This document shows positions 1 to 9,127 of a stretch of DNA of 64,000 nt, one piece after another. The notes under the pieces are model-generated. The model saw only the letters and a list, made by a program, of their open reading frames with translations, ran no database searches and had not been told where the DNA came from. Source of the DNA: Bacteroidales bacterium (GTDB lineage: Bacteria > Bacteroidota > Bacteroidia > Bacteroidales > UBA10428); assembly GCA_016929525.1 (NCBI GenBank), contig JAFGIP010000089.1, forward strand, positions 1 through 64,000, written 5' to 3'. Both the position numbers and the translations under genes were made by a program. Numbering within the stretch: position 1 is the first letter of the stretch; each line of letters starts with the position of its first letter.

Positions 1-81
1 GCGCTGTAAGTTTTTCTTTTTTTCATAACAACAAGTTTATTAAAAATCTAATTATACTTGTTGTCTAAATTTTGGGGCTAA

Positions 82-303
82 TTATAAATAAACGCTGTCT
101 GTAATTTGATAATTACTGTCAATAATTGATTCAACAATATCCAGCCCTCTGGTAAATCTTAATTTATAAGGATCGTTGGTACAAGTGATGGTTCCATTAT
201 TTATTCTGGATAACACGGTGGCTTCACAATCAAATTCTGAGGTTTCTTTATTGCAAGCAGATATAATAACTAATAAAACGGCAACTGGGATAATTTTTTT
301 CAT
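82..303 (-). CDS. small lipoprotein, function unknown
   Basis: A 73-residue protein. It has a lysine-rich N-terminus, a hydrophobic stretch and a lipobox ending I-S-A-C, with Cys17 as the probable lipidated residue, so it should be an exported lipoprotein. The mature part is about 56 residues, has two more cysteines (C26 and C41) and no recognisable domain. It lies 61 bp from the end of the upstream kinase gene on the same strand and may be co-transcribed with it. I do not recognise the family. The lipoprotein call rests on the signal sequence alone. Confidence 0.6.
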   Translation of the reverse strand: MKKIIPVAVLLVIISACNKETSEFDCEATVLSRINNGTITCTNDPYKLRFTRGLDIVESIIDSNYQITDSVYL

Positions 304-364
304 CCTGTGATTTTTTTACCAGATGATACAAGAGTATGTATGGTTGCGTAAGAAATATCTCTTT

Positions 365-2383
365 TTAACCCGGTTCCGGAGCTGTAATGAATTTTTCTGT
401 CATATTCCTGAGGATTTCCAGTGTAATAGGTTTTGAAATAAAATCATCGCAACCAACCGAAAATGCTTTAGCCCTGTCTTCTAATGATGAGTATGCTGTT
501 TGCGCTATTACAGGCAGTTCAGGTCTCAATTCTTTAATTAATCTGGTTGCCTCATGGCCATTCATTACAGGCATTTTAATATCCATAAATACCAGGCTGA
601 TATTTGAGTTTAATTTGCACATGGAGTATGCCTCCTGGCCGTTTTTGGCGTGAATTATACTGCAATTTGCATCAAACAATTCTTTCATAATTGTTTCGAG
701 ATACAGATAGTTCACTTCTTCATCTTCTACAATCAAAATATTCACATGATCCTTGTTTTCCTTTTCAGGTATTTTTATTCTTTTTGTAAGTTTTTTTGCG
801 GGTACATACGGAATGGTAAGGTAAAAAGTTGAACCCACACCTTTTTTTGATTCCAGTGTTACGTTACCACCAATTAATTCTGCATTTTCTTTCGCTATGG
901 ATAATCCAAGACCCAGTCCTCCTGATTTTGAAGCATCGTCTTTCTCTTCCTGTGAAAACCTGTCAAAAATGATCTCAAAGCTTTCAGGGTTAATGCCTAT
1001 ACCAGTATCTTTTACATAAATTACCAGGTTATTTTCTTTTATATAGTATCCGAATTCAATGTACCCCTCATTGGTAAATTTTAATGCATTCTCAATAAGA
1101 TTACTGATTATCTTAATCAGTTTTGATTCATCAGATAATATTGTACTCTCTTCATCGGACAGGACTCTTTTAAAATATAAAGGTGTTTTGTTTTCCTTGG
1201 CTTTAATATCGAAAACAGAAAATTGTTCTAAAAGGAGGTCATTTAAACAAACCTTCGTTTGATATGCCTTTATCTGTTTCGATCCGAGCTGTGAAATTTC
1301 AAGTATATCGTCAACAATACGCATCAATTGTGTACTGCTGTTCTGAATGATCTTAATATACTGATTTCTTGTTTTTTCTGTGATATCGGGTTGACTCAGA
1401 AATTTGGAGAATCCCAGGATACCATTCATTGGTGTTCTGATTTCGTGAGACATGTTATTCAGAAATTCAGTTTTTAAGCGGTTGCTCTCATCCGCTTTCC
1501 CTTTGGCAATGATCAGTTCTTTATTCTGCTTTTCATACTGTTCATTTAATGCAGCATATTCTTTATTCTGATCAATAAGTTCTTTGGTTCTTTTCTCAAC
1601 TTCTTTATCCAGTTCTACATTCAGATTTTTCAACCTTGATTCGCTTTCTTCGATTTTTTCTTTAGCAGCCTTAAGTGCATCAAGCTGGTTTATGATTTTA
1701 TGTTTGATAATAAAGAATGAAATGATCGATATGGTAGCAATTAATATTATTAACCCTATTATAAGGTACAGATAAAGGTTGCTTCTTGCGTTGTAATTTT
1801 TTACAATATTTTTAGTTCTTTGGTCGAGTAAATTAAAAAAAACATTAATAGGATTCATGATCTTTGCTTTATCGCTGTGGTATTTGTCATCGAACATAAT
1901 GGTACGTGCCAGTTCGGAATCAGGATCTTTTTTGACAGTAAAGTTACCGGTACCATCATCAAAAAAACCTTTCATAGCATTGAAAGCAACTCTTTCAGTC
2001 CAAACCAGTTCGTTCGAGTTCTTTTCTGCTATTTTTAATTTATCGAATTCGGCTTTAGTGAATCCTAACTTTTTCATACTATCCTGCAAAGCAATAGTTT
2101 TGCCATCAGGACGTGGTAATAAACCATTCCTTATATCGAGTACTTCCCAGTATTTCTTTTCCCAGATACCGTCACCAGTTAAAACATATGTTCTACAGTA
2201 ACGTGTAAGATCGTCTGAGCTGTGCCTGAGTTCGTCAGCAATAACAAACGACCTGTATCTTATTTCATGGCTTTGTACAAGTTTCTGTTGATTCTGAAAT
2301 ATGAGTAAAGCAACTACACCCATAATAATAAGAAGGATTATTAAAATAGAGTGAATTGTAATGAACAGTTCTTTTAATTTCAT
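365..2383 (-). CDS. hybrid sensor histidine kinase / response regulator
   Basis: This is a 672-residue membrane sensor kinase. The first membrane helix is at about residues 8-30, followed by an extracytoplasmic sensor of about 175 residues and a second helix at about 205-228. A coiled coil (about 235-300) leads into the HisKA domain, whose motif N-M-S-H-E-I-R-T-P carries the phosphorylatable His313. The ATPase domain has the N box, DTGIGI and GLGLGLS motifs. The C-terminal receiver is complete: acidic E-D-E pocket, aspartate in FMDIKMP, lysine in ISKPI. The kinase probably passes phosphate to its own receiver and then to a phosphotransfer partner. No output gene is adjacent. The ligand is unknown. 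Confidence 0.93.
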   Translation of the reverse strand: MKLKELFITIHSILIILLIIMGVVALLIFQNQQKLVQSHEIRYRSFVIADELRHSSDDLTRYCRTYVLTGDGIWEKKYWEVLDIRNGLLPRPDGKTIALQDSMKKLGFTKAEFDKLKIAEKNSNELVWTERVAFNAMKGFFDDGTGNFTVKKDPDSELARTIMFDDKYHSDKAKIMNPINVFFNLLDQRTKNIVKNYNARSNLYLYLIIGLIILIATISIISFFIIKHKIINQLDALKAAKEKIEESESRLKNLNVELDKEVEKRTKELIDQNKEYAALNEQYEKQNKELIIAKGKADESNRLKTEFLNNMSHEIRTPMNGILGFSKFLSQPDITEKTRNQYIKIIQNSSTQLMRIVDDILEISQLGSKQIKAYQTKVCLNDLLLEQFSVFDIKAKENKTPLYFKRVLSDEESTILSDESKLIKIISNLIENALKFTNEGYIEFGYYIKENNLVIYVKDTGIGINPESFEIIFDRFSQEEKDDASKSGGLGLGLSIAKENAELIGGNVTLESKKGVGSTFYLTIPYVPAKKLTKRIKIPEKENKDHVNILIVEDEEVNYLYLETIMKELFDANCSIIHAKNGQEAYSMCKLNSNISLVFMDIKMPVMNGHEATRLIKELRPELPVIAQTAYSSLEDRAKAFSVGCDDFISKPITLEILRNMTEKFITAPEPG

Positions 2384-2690
2384 CTCATCACCAATAAAGA
2401 ATCATTCTTTAAAACTCAATTGCAGCTGTTAATTGTTTATGTTGTGGAAGATTCTTATTACCCTATAACAGGTATGAATTAAACCTGCTTGAAATTGCTG
2501 CTAAACGTTCGCTGACTTATAATTTAAAGTTCAGGGTTGAGTGTATTTATCGATAGGGCCCCCGGTGTCATACCAACTCAGTTGCATATACACCTTAAAC
2601 AAATTTAAATAAATATTGTCAGAAACCAGAAAATAATAGAGATAAACCTATTGAATTTGGTGAACCGTTAAAAAGGCTTTTATGTCTTTA
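2384..2690. other. intergenic region, nothing identified
   Basis: About 300 bases lie between the hybrid kinase and the next - strand gene. I see no open frame of note, no RNA gene and no convincing hairpin followed by a T-tract. It presumably holds the kinase promoter, but I could not pick out a clear TTTG / TAnnTTTG pair. Confidence 0.4.
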
Positions 2691-3254
2691 TTATGGATGA
2701 ATTGCAGGTTGTTTAATGATGACTATAAAGTTTTCTTTCGGTATAAAATCTGTCATACTCCAGTAGTAATAATTGTTTTCTATTTTATCAGGTTTATATG
2801 AAACGCTTTCAATTATTACCGACTCATCAGGTGTAAGAGAATATTCAGCAAATTGTAAAGCATTTTTCCAGTACCTGGTAATAACAAGAATATATTCATT
2901 CTCGATTTCCGTCTTCTGAGAATATGAAATGTTCACTTTCAGTGTATCGAGTTGGGAAGCAAATATTTTAAAAGCGATTCCCTTTTCTTTTTGCTGGAAA
3001 TTAATATTCTTATTATATGACAGGTTGAATACCCGTTTTACATATACAGAATCAGCACTTGGTGGAAAGGGAAAATAAATGGACTGGTTTATATCATGAT
3101 CTGTATTATTCACAAATACATAAATACCATTTGTTGTAAACCTTGTGGGGTTGATAGTAAAATCGATATATTCACCTATAAATTCCAGCCTGCCGGTCTG
3201 TGAAAAAGCTGCAAGGGGTATTAATACCAAATCAATAACCTGCCACTTAATCAT
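2691..3254 (-). CDS. small exported protein, function unknown
   Basis: A protein of 187 residues when started at the ATG at 3254. That start gives a signal peptide (M-I-K-W, a hydrophobic run, then A-F-S-Q); an upstream in-frame start at 3281 would put nine extra residues before it. The chosen ATG overlaps the stop of the upstream gene by eight bases, in the pattern ATGATTAA, which suggests translational coupling. The mature protein is rich in aromatic and beta-prone segments and has no domain I recognise. The overlap links it to the T9SS-sorted protein upstream, so the two may act together at the cell surface. That link is inferred from position. Confidence 0.65.
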   Translation of the reverse strand: MIKWQVIDLVLIPLAAFSQTGRLEFIGEYIDFTINPTRFTTNGIYVFVNNTDHDINQSIYFPFPPSADSVYVKRVFNLSYNKNINFQQKEKGIAFKIFASQLDTLKVNISYSQKTEIENEYILVITRYWKNALQFAEYSLTPDESVIIESVSYKPDKIENNYYYWSMTDFIPKENFIVIIKQPAIHP

Positions 3255-4275
3255 TTTTAATAATAATTCGGTTAACTGCAATTAATTGATTATCCATTCG
3301 AACAGCTACCAGCACTATTCCTCTTATGTCAGGCAATTCTATTACACCCGTTGCAGATGTAATTTTTTTCGCCAATAATATTTTACCATCAATGTTAAGT
3401 ACTTCAAGTTGTAACTTTGAAGATCGAACAGGAAGATCAATTTCATAATATAAATTTTCGGAATGAGTCAAAGGATTTGGATATATTTTTACCGGATGAT
3501 TATTTATAAGAGCTGGATTAAAACCTGTTGCCAGTGTATCGATAAGTTGCATGTCCAATGTTATTACAGAGTCTGGTTCCATAATATAGCTGATATTCTC
3601 GATATCAACGTACTCGGTACTATACGGAGTAATATAGTGATAAATATGATGAAATTCTGATGGTTTTGAAAACCCTCTTGTTGAGTACCTGCCATCTTCT
3701 GAAGTTGTAAACCTGTAATCCAGACTGAATTCAACGTTGCTTACAGGTTCAGAATATTTATCGTATATATAACCTGTAACAGTGCCGCATATCCCCGTCG
3801 AATCATTAAATTCTCCGATACTTGGAGATTTATCCTTATCAAAATAACCTAAATATCTGCTTATTGATTGTTCTTCTCTTGGATAACTGATCACAGCACC
3901 ATCACAATTTCCGAATATTAAAACATCTTCGAAAGAATCATTAAAAACATAAAAAATTAATCTCAGGGTATCTCCTGATCTGTTAATTTCAAATTCAGAA
4001 TCAAGACTATCATTACGGAGTATGATGATTCCCGATTCATCTTCAAATTCAAATTCGGGCAACTTTACCGAATCGGTCGACGAACAAAGAAAGATACTAT
4101 CTATAATGGGGATTTCGGGATCGTCATAATAAAAATAAGCAAGTTCCAGGACCCATTCGTCCTGGGCTTCGAAGAATAACTCTGAGATTTCGATTGTTGG
4201 AAAGGGTAACGGATTTGCAATTGCTTTTAATCCGAAAAATATTGCCAGCAGCAGGATAAGGTATAATTTTTTCAT
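3247..4275 (-). CDS. secreted protein with carboxypeptidase-regulatory-like segment and T9SS sorting domain
   Basis: This 342-residue protein has a signal peptide (M-K-K-L-Y, hydrophobic core, cleavage near A-I-A-N). The middle, about residues 165-200, resembles a carboxypeptidase regulatory-like beta-sandwich (G-T-V-T-G-Y-I-Y-D, then S-E-D-G-R-Y). The last 80 or so residues form a type A T9SS C-terminal domain: K-I-Y-P-N-P followed by a strand-rich segment with L-E-V-L-N-I-D-G-K. It should cross the inner membrane by Sec and the outer membrane by T9SS, and be anchored or released by PorU, which is encoded in this window. Its function is unknown. Confidence 0.8.
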   Translation of the reverse strand: MKKLYLILLLAIFFGLKAIANPLPFPTIEISELFFEAQDEWVLELAYFYYDDPEIPIIDSIFLCSSTDSVKLPEFEFEDESGIIILRNDSLDSEFEINRSGDTLRLIFYVFNDSFEDVLIFGNCDGAVISYPREEQSISRYLGYFDKDKSPSIGEFNDSTGICGTVTGYIYDKYSEPVSNVEFSLDYRFTTSEDGRYSTRGFSKPSEFHHIYHYITPYSTEYVDIENISYIMEPDSVITLDMQLIDTLATGFNPALINNHPVKIYPNPLTHSENLYYEIDLPVRSSKLQLEVLNIDGKILLAKKITSATGVIELPDIRGIVLVAVRMDNQLIAVNRIIIKND

Positions 4276-4416
4276 AGCTCCAAAATTTGTTATATAGATG
4301 CTTTTCTGGTGTATAAGGTTGCTTTTAACTTATTTCTGAACATATTCCATTCATTAATAAAAAGAAGTTAGCTTCACTAAGCAGAATAAATCGTAAAAAA
4401 AAATTATTAATACCTG

Positions 4417-6081
4417 TTATTTTATAACAAGCTTTGCCATTTTTAACAGACGGGTACCAATTCTTCCGCCAACAAAATAAATTCCGGGGGTCATCAGGTT
4501 TGCTGGTATTTCAACAATACACGATCCTTCACAGCCGGTACTTTCAAAAACCAATTTCCCATATATATCGAATACATGAATAACAAAGTTATCTGTTGAA
4601 GAGGTATTCACCAATACATTGCAGTTATCATCGGCTGGATTTGGAAATAGAGATAAAATATCAACCTGATCCAATGAAGGATGAACAGCCACAATAGGTT
4701 CACTTCCAAACTGGATAGCTCCAACATCTGGTGGATCGTTCATAGGATTTCCGTAAAAATCGGTTGTTACCATGGGAATAACAACACCTGCTCCGCGTGC
4801 CGGGGATGTTTCCGTAATTCGATAATCGTGGCTTTCTCGATCTTCAAAATCATCATCGCTTGCCTGGTAATTTGTTTCACTAAGCAGTGCAGGTTCCTCA
4901 AGCACACCATAGAAAATGCAATTTCTCATATCGAATCCGCCTTCATTATAGCTGGTACGGCTGTCAAAGTAATCGTATCCATCCTGCTTATCGAATGTGC
5001 AATTATATATTTTTAATGAATCAATATCTGCTTCCGGCCACAGGGTTATTTGATTATCGTAAGCGATACAGTTAATCATTTTAGTATATGCGCCAATAAA
5101 ATCCCTTTCGGGGTTTCCTTCATGATCGTTTCCCCTTATTCTGAAGGCTATCCAGTTATCATAAGCAACACAATTTTTTAATGTTACGTCTACAGTTCTT
5201 TTAATATTAAATGAAGAATAGTTCAATGCCCTGTTAAATCCATGAACTGTTACATTTTCCAGGTAACAGTAACCCCTGTAATTTTCCAGATCACCTGTCA
5301 TAAATGAAATATCGATTGTCTTTGTGTCGAAAGCATTCTCACCTATGTATGTTCCTGCCGGAAGGCCGTTAATATCACTGTCCAGCGTTCCTGTGTGCAG
5401 GATGGTATTGTATACAAAAACAGAATCCCAGACTGGAGGTTCTTCGGGTGTGCCAATTTGAATGCAGTCACCTGTATGATGATGTATATCGCAGTTTTTT
5501 ACTGTTAATGTACCCCCACGCCTGAACATAATGCCGTGGGCATCGACCTGGTTCCCATCTTCATACCGAATGGAGAAGAATATTTCACATCCATCAAAAA
5601 GAATCTTATCACCATTTTCTATACTTACTGCATCCACACGATTTTCTTTAAGGATACAATTATTAAACCGGATGTTGCTTGCATTGTTCCTGATAATAAC
5701 AAGTTGATCTCCATGAAAATCGCCATCGAGTATAAGATTTTCGAACTTATAGTAATGGTCATTGTCTAGCAATATCAGTCTTGTATCGCTTGTTTTCTGC
5801 AGAACAGGTTTGTTACCGGGGTCATGTGCCTTAATGGTGAACCAGTTATCAGCATCGCCTGAATTATCAAAAGATAAAGCACCTGTCATGAGATAGGTAC
5901 CGGGTAATACATTCAGAAAGTCTCCCGGTTCCATATTATCTATGGCAGTACTCCAGTCGTTGAAAGGATCTTCCAGACTTCCGTCACCATTATTATCTTC
6001 GTTATCGATATACCAATTTGTTTGCGGAAGAGTAACTGAACACAAAAAAATAAAAACTGTAAAAAAGATGTAGTTTTTCAT
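4417..6081 (-). CDS. secreted parallel beta-helix protein with T9SS sorting domain
   Basis: A 554-residue exported protein. A signal peptide ends near L-P-Q-T. Residues of about 25-440 hold repeated N-x-I/V and C-x-I/V strand patterns of a right-handed parallel beta-helix (N-N-C-I-L-K, K-N-C-D-I-H, Y-N-C-T-F-D). A P-P-D-V-G-A-I-Q segment near 450 matches the choice-of-anchor Q pattern. The C-terminal 80 residues are a type A sorting domain (S-L-F-P-N-P-A-D-D). Such proteins are often polysaccharide lyases or surface adhesins, but I see no catalytic signature to choose. It is a tandem paralog of the next gene, sharing the Y-G-N / P-P-D-x-G-A-I-Q block. Confidence 0.82.
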   Translation of the reverse strand: MKNYIFFTVFIFLCSVTLPQTNWYIDNEDNNGDGSLEDPFNDWSTAIDNMEPGDFLNVLPGTYLMTGALSFDNSGDADNWFTIKAHDPGNKPVLQKTSDTRLILLDNDHYYKFENLILDGDFHGDQLVIIRNNASNIRFNNCILKENRVDAVSIENGDKILFDGCEIFFSIRYEDGNQVDAHGIMFRRGGTLTVKNCDIHHHTGDCIQIGTPEEPPVWDSVFVYNTILHTGTLDSDINGLPAGTYIGENAFDTKTIDISFMTGDLENYRGYCYLENVTVHGFNRALNYSSFNIKRTVDVTLKNCVAYDNWIAFRIRGNDHEGNPERDFIGAYTKMINCIAYDNQITLWPEADIDSLKIYNCTFDKQDGYDYFDSRTSYNEGGFDMRNCIFYGVLEEPALLSETNYQASDDDFEDRESHDYRITETSPARGAGVVIPMVTTDFYGNPMNDPPDVGAIQFGSEPIVAVHPSLDQVDILSLFPNPADDNCNVLVNTSSTDNFVIHVFDIYGKLVFESTGCEGSCIVEIPANLMTPGIYFVGGRIGTRLLKMAKLVIK

Positions 6082-6132
6082 TGTTAGTATGTTTTGGTAG
6101 CTATGTCAATAGTGATGATTGTAACCTTGATA

Positions 6133-8046
6133 TCATTGAATAATAAATTTATCAGTATTTGAATTTATGCCATCGTATATACAGATAAAATATATTCCTG
6201 GAATAAGCAAATTTGTTTCTATTGTAATATTATCTGATCCTGATTGTAATATATTTTTAAATATTCTTGCCCCTTGTGAGTTAAAAATCTGAACCGAATA
6301 AAATTCGGACGGTGAATCAGGAACAGAAACAGTTATGAAATCATTTGCCGGGTTAGGATAAATTATATATCGCAATACAGATGCTTCTGTATCAATCAAC
6401 CCTGCAACACTGCCGTATTGAATTGCGCCAATATCTGGCGGATTGTTCAAAGAATTTCCATAATAATCGGTTGTGAAGAAACCGGGAATTACAGCATTGC
6501 CTATTGCAGGAGAACCTTCGCTAAGTCCAAAATCATTTGGAGCATCTATAAAGAGCGGATCGGCAGGAGGAGGACTTTCCACATCAAAACCGGTATTGGT
6601 TGTGTACGCTTCCCATTCATCAGCTGCATATGATATACCTTCATCTACCCAGTGAATCCGGGTTCCCGGATCTGTGTGATAGTACAGGTTATTTTGTATG
6701 TCGAACATCTCCTGGTAACCATTTTCTATTTCCACGTCTCCCCAATGATTGTCTGCGGCGTTATTATAAAAAATGTTATTCTTTATTTCAACAGGTGCAG
6801 GTGTAGCTGACATGAAACAATGAGCCTGCCAGTTGGCCAATGTTGGATTGAAATTGTAAAATGTATTATTGTAAATGAATACATTACCTGCATCGCCTAT
6901 TTTAATAGAGCTTCCGTGTGCATAGGTGAAGATGTTGTTATAAAAATATAGATTTTGAACCGTGCCGGAACCATCGGACTGATCATCACAAAAAATATGG
7001 TTTGAATTAGGATTTACTCCATCGAGTTGAACAGTGGGATCGCCTTCTACAAGATTATTTCTGAAATAAATATTTTCAATTGTATGTCCGCCTGTTGTAC
7101 TGCAGTCGAGAGAAGTGGTATGCCAGCCATGATGAAAATGATTGTGCTCAATGACAATATTCGACTGTGTAATTGGTGTGGTTTCGTAAATTGTTAAAGA
7201 GATACCACGTCTTCCGCAGTTATGAATTTCATTGTAAGCATAATAAGCATCAGACTGATGCACAGACATTCCATACGCTGCACTGCCGTCTTTTTTTCCG
7301 ATATATGCTATTTCGCAGTTTGTAACTCTTAAACCGTGAAGTACTATCGTTGCATACTGGTCGTAAATGCCCTGATCAGCATAATATTTAATAGCCAAAC
7401 CATCTACTGTTATATAATTGTTATCCAGTAACATTATCCCTCGTTCCTGCTGCGGAACTTCAACAGCACTATATCTCGACCCGGGATCAGAAGAGGAGTA
7501 AACATAAATAGTATTATTATTCCATGTCCAGTGATACTCACTGGTTAAGGCTGAAAATACTGCATCGTAACTTTGGTGAATGCCCCATGATACGGATCCA
7601 TCATTTTCTTCGAAAAATATTTCCGGTCCGTCATAACCAATTTCCCATGGATCGGAAAGTACTGTTACATCTGATGCCCAGATATTTCCCAATAGGTTTG
7701 TCCAGCCGGTGACTTCTATTGAACCAAGTATTTCAGGCCTCTCACCGGAGCCATAAGCACCAAATACAATCTGGTTACCATTAGTTCCTGACGATGGTAT
7801 TCTAAGCGGTGTATCTCTCCAGGTGTCTCCCCTGCGAAAAAGAATTTGGTCGCCCGGCACAAAGGATTGCTCGTTAACATGACCAATAGTTTGCCATGCT
7901 GTTTCAGGACTGGTACCGTTGGCATCGTCATTTCCCGAGTTGCTAACATAGTACGTTGCAGCCATTTTCTTTATATTCAAAATGACCATCAGCACTGCTA
8001 AAAATGTAAAAATGAAATTTTCTTTTCGGATTTTAGTTAGTTTCAT
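6133..8046 (-). CDS. secreted parallel beta-helix protein with T9SS sorting domain
   Basis: A 637-residue exported protein organised like its downstream neighbour. After a signal sequence the mature region begins Y-Y-V-S-N-S-G-N-D-D, a common opening of secreted beta-helix proteins in Bacteroidota. Right-handed beta-helix repeats (for example N-N-I-F, N-N-T-F, N-N-L-Y) fill about residues 210-490. P-P-D-I-G-A-I-Q-Y near 545 and a C-terminal sorting domain beginning I-I-Y-P-N-P-A-N-D follow. The 51-bp gap to the paralog suggests one transcript and a local duplication. The substrate is unknown; polysaccharide binding or cleavage is possible. Confidence 0.83.
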   Translation of the reverse strand: MKLTKIRKENFIFTFLAVLMVILNIKKMAATYYVSNSGNDDANGTSPETAWQTIGHVNEQSFVPGDQILFRRGDTWRDTPLRIPSSGTNGNQIVFGAYGSGERPEILGSIEVTGWTNLLGNIWASDVTVLSDPWEIGYDGPEIFFEENDGSVSWGIHQSYDAVFSALTSEYHWTWNNNTIYVYSSSDPGSRYSAVEVPQQERGIMLLDNNYITVDGLAIKYYADQGIYDQYATIVLHGLRVTNCEIAYIGKKDGSAAYGMSVHQSDAYYAYNEIHNCGRRGISLTIYETTPITQSNIVIEHNHFHHGWHTTSLDCSTTGGHTIENIYFRNNLVEGDPTVQLDGVNPNSNHIFCDDQSDGSGTVQNLYFYNNIFTYAHGSSIKIGDAGNVFIYNNTFYNFNPTLANWQAHCFMSATPAPVEIKNNIFYNNAADNHWGDVEIENGYQEMFDIQNNLYYHTDPGTRIHWVDEGISYAADEWEAYTTNTGFDVESPPPADPLFIDAPNDFGLSEGSPAIGNAVIPGFFTTDYYGNSLNNPPDIGAIQYGSVAGLIDTEASVLRYIIYPNPANDFITVSVPDSPSEFYSVQIFNSQGARIFKNILQSGSDNITIETNLLIPGIYFICIYDGINSNTDKFIIQ

Positions 8047-8294
8047 GAAATATAGTTATGTGTTTATGTTTGGTTTATTTTGCCCTTCTTCTATATATAC
8101 CCAAACTTTGACAGAAAATTGAACTCAGAACAAATTATTTAATTGTTCACTCATATTAAAATCTCCTATCCACAGCCAATATATACGAATTTTTCGGCAA
8201 GAAGTTGTTTTAAACATTACCCGAAAAAAATAAGTAATAAATTATGATCTGACTACTGAAAGTAATCCTGCTTTTTGGATTTTATAAACAATAT

Positions 8295-9020
8295 CTAAAA
8301 TGAAAACTTTTTACCCTTCGACAATCTTTCCAAAACGGTTTCCCAGTTGACAATGTTCCAGAATGCCTCAACATATTCTGCCCTTCGATTCTGGTATTTC
8401 AGGTAATATGCATGCTCCCAGACATCAATCCCCAACAGAGGAAATCCTCTTTCTTTTGATGGCAGGGTATCCATAAACGGACTATCCTGATTTAGGGTAG
8501 TGGTAATTTGCAGTTTATTTTTTTGCAATATCAACCAGGCCCAACCTGAGCCAAAATGTGTTTTAGCGGCTGTTGATAGTTTATCTTTAAAATTTCCGAA
8601 TGATCCAAAATCCCGAACAATAATATCTTTTAAGTCGCCTTGTGGTTCTCCTCCTCCGTTTGGTGATAAGAATTTCCAGAAAAGTTTATGATTAAAATAT
8701 CCACCACCATTGTTTACCAATGCACTATCATATAGTGATGCATTAATAAGAACATCACGGGCAGTTTTTATATCCAGCCCCTGTTTCTGCAACGCATCAT
8801 TAAATTTTCTTGTATATCCTGCATGATGCATGGAGTGGTGTATTTCCATTGTTTCTTTATCGATATACGGCTCTAGTGCATCGTAATCGTATGGTAATGA
8901 TGGTATTTCAAATGTGCGAATATTCGAAAAGAGATTTACTTTACTTCCTTTTGCCATCGATACCGATGCTATTCCGGCCGCACCAATAAATCCTGTTTTA
9001 AGAAATTCTCTTTTATTCAT
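8295..9020 (-). CDS. superoxide dismutase (Mn/Fe family), probably exported
   Basis: A 241-residue member of the Fe/Mn superoxide dismutase family, which converts superoxide to oxygen and hydrogen peroxide. The predicted metal ligands are all present: His61 (M-E-I-H-H), His111 (Y-F-N-H), Asp199 and His203 (D-V-W-E-H). The N-Q-D-S-P segment and a glycine-rich G-G-G-Y-F-N-H look more Mn-type than Fe-type. Unlike cytoplasmic enzymes it has about 33 extra N-terminal residues. They begin K-R-E-F-L-K-T-G and run into G-F-I-G-A-A-G-I-A-S, like a Tat signal with K-R in place of R-R. Periplasmic location is therefore likely but not certain. Confidence 0.93.
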   Translation of the reverse strand: MNKREFLKTGFIGAAGIASVSMAKGSKVNLFSNIRTFEIPSLPYDYDALEPYIDKETMEIHHSMHHAGYTRKFNDALQKQGLDIKTARDVLINASLYDSALVNNGGGYFNHKLFWKFLSPNGGGEPQGDLKDIIVRDFGSFGNFKDKLSTAAKTHFGSGWAWLILQKNKLQITTTLNQDSPFMDTLPSKERGFPLLGIDVWEHAYYLKYQNRRAEYVEAFWNIVNWETVLERLSKGKKFSF

Positions 9021-9127
9021 AATAATGATATATTACTTCAATTCCTGATAATGATTTTCGCTAAATAAACAATCTCTAATACACTTATATAACAAACTTA
9101 ACAAAATATTGTTGAACAAAAAATGTT

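Noticed and set aside
1-26. A - strand ATG at 26 followed by M-K-K-R-K-T-Y-S running out of the window.
   Set aside because: Eight codons are too few to support a gene call. It may be the start of the next gene.
28-64. Inverted repeat ACAACAAGT / ACTTGTTGT near the left edge.
   Set aside because: No T-tract follows it on either strand and the loop is 19 bases. Not called a terminator.
1857-2201. 114-residue frame on the + strand inside the hybrid kinase gene.
   Set aside because: It is fully antisense to a well-supported gene, with no promoter or family resemblance. The same holds for other antisense frames over 60 residues, such as 44703-45032, 47044-47334 and 58276-58581.
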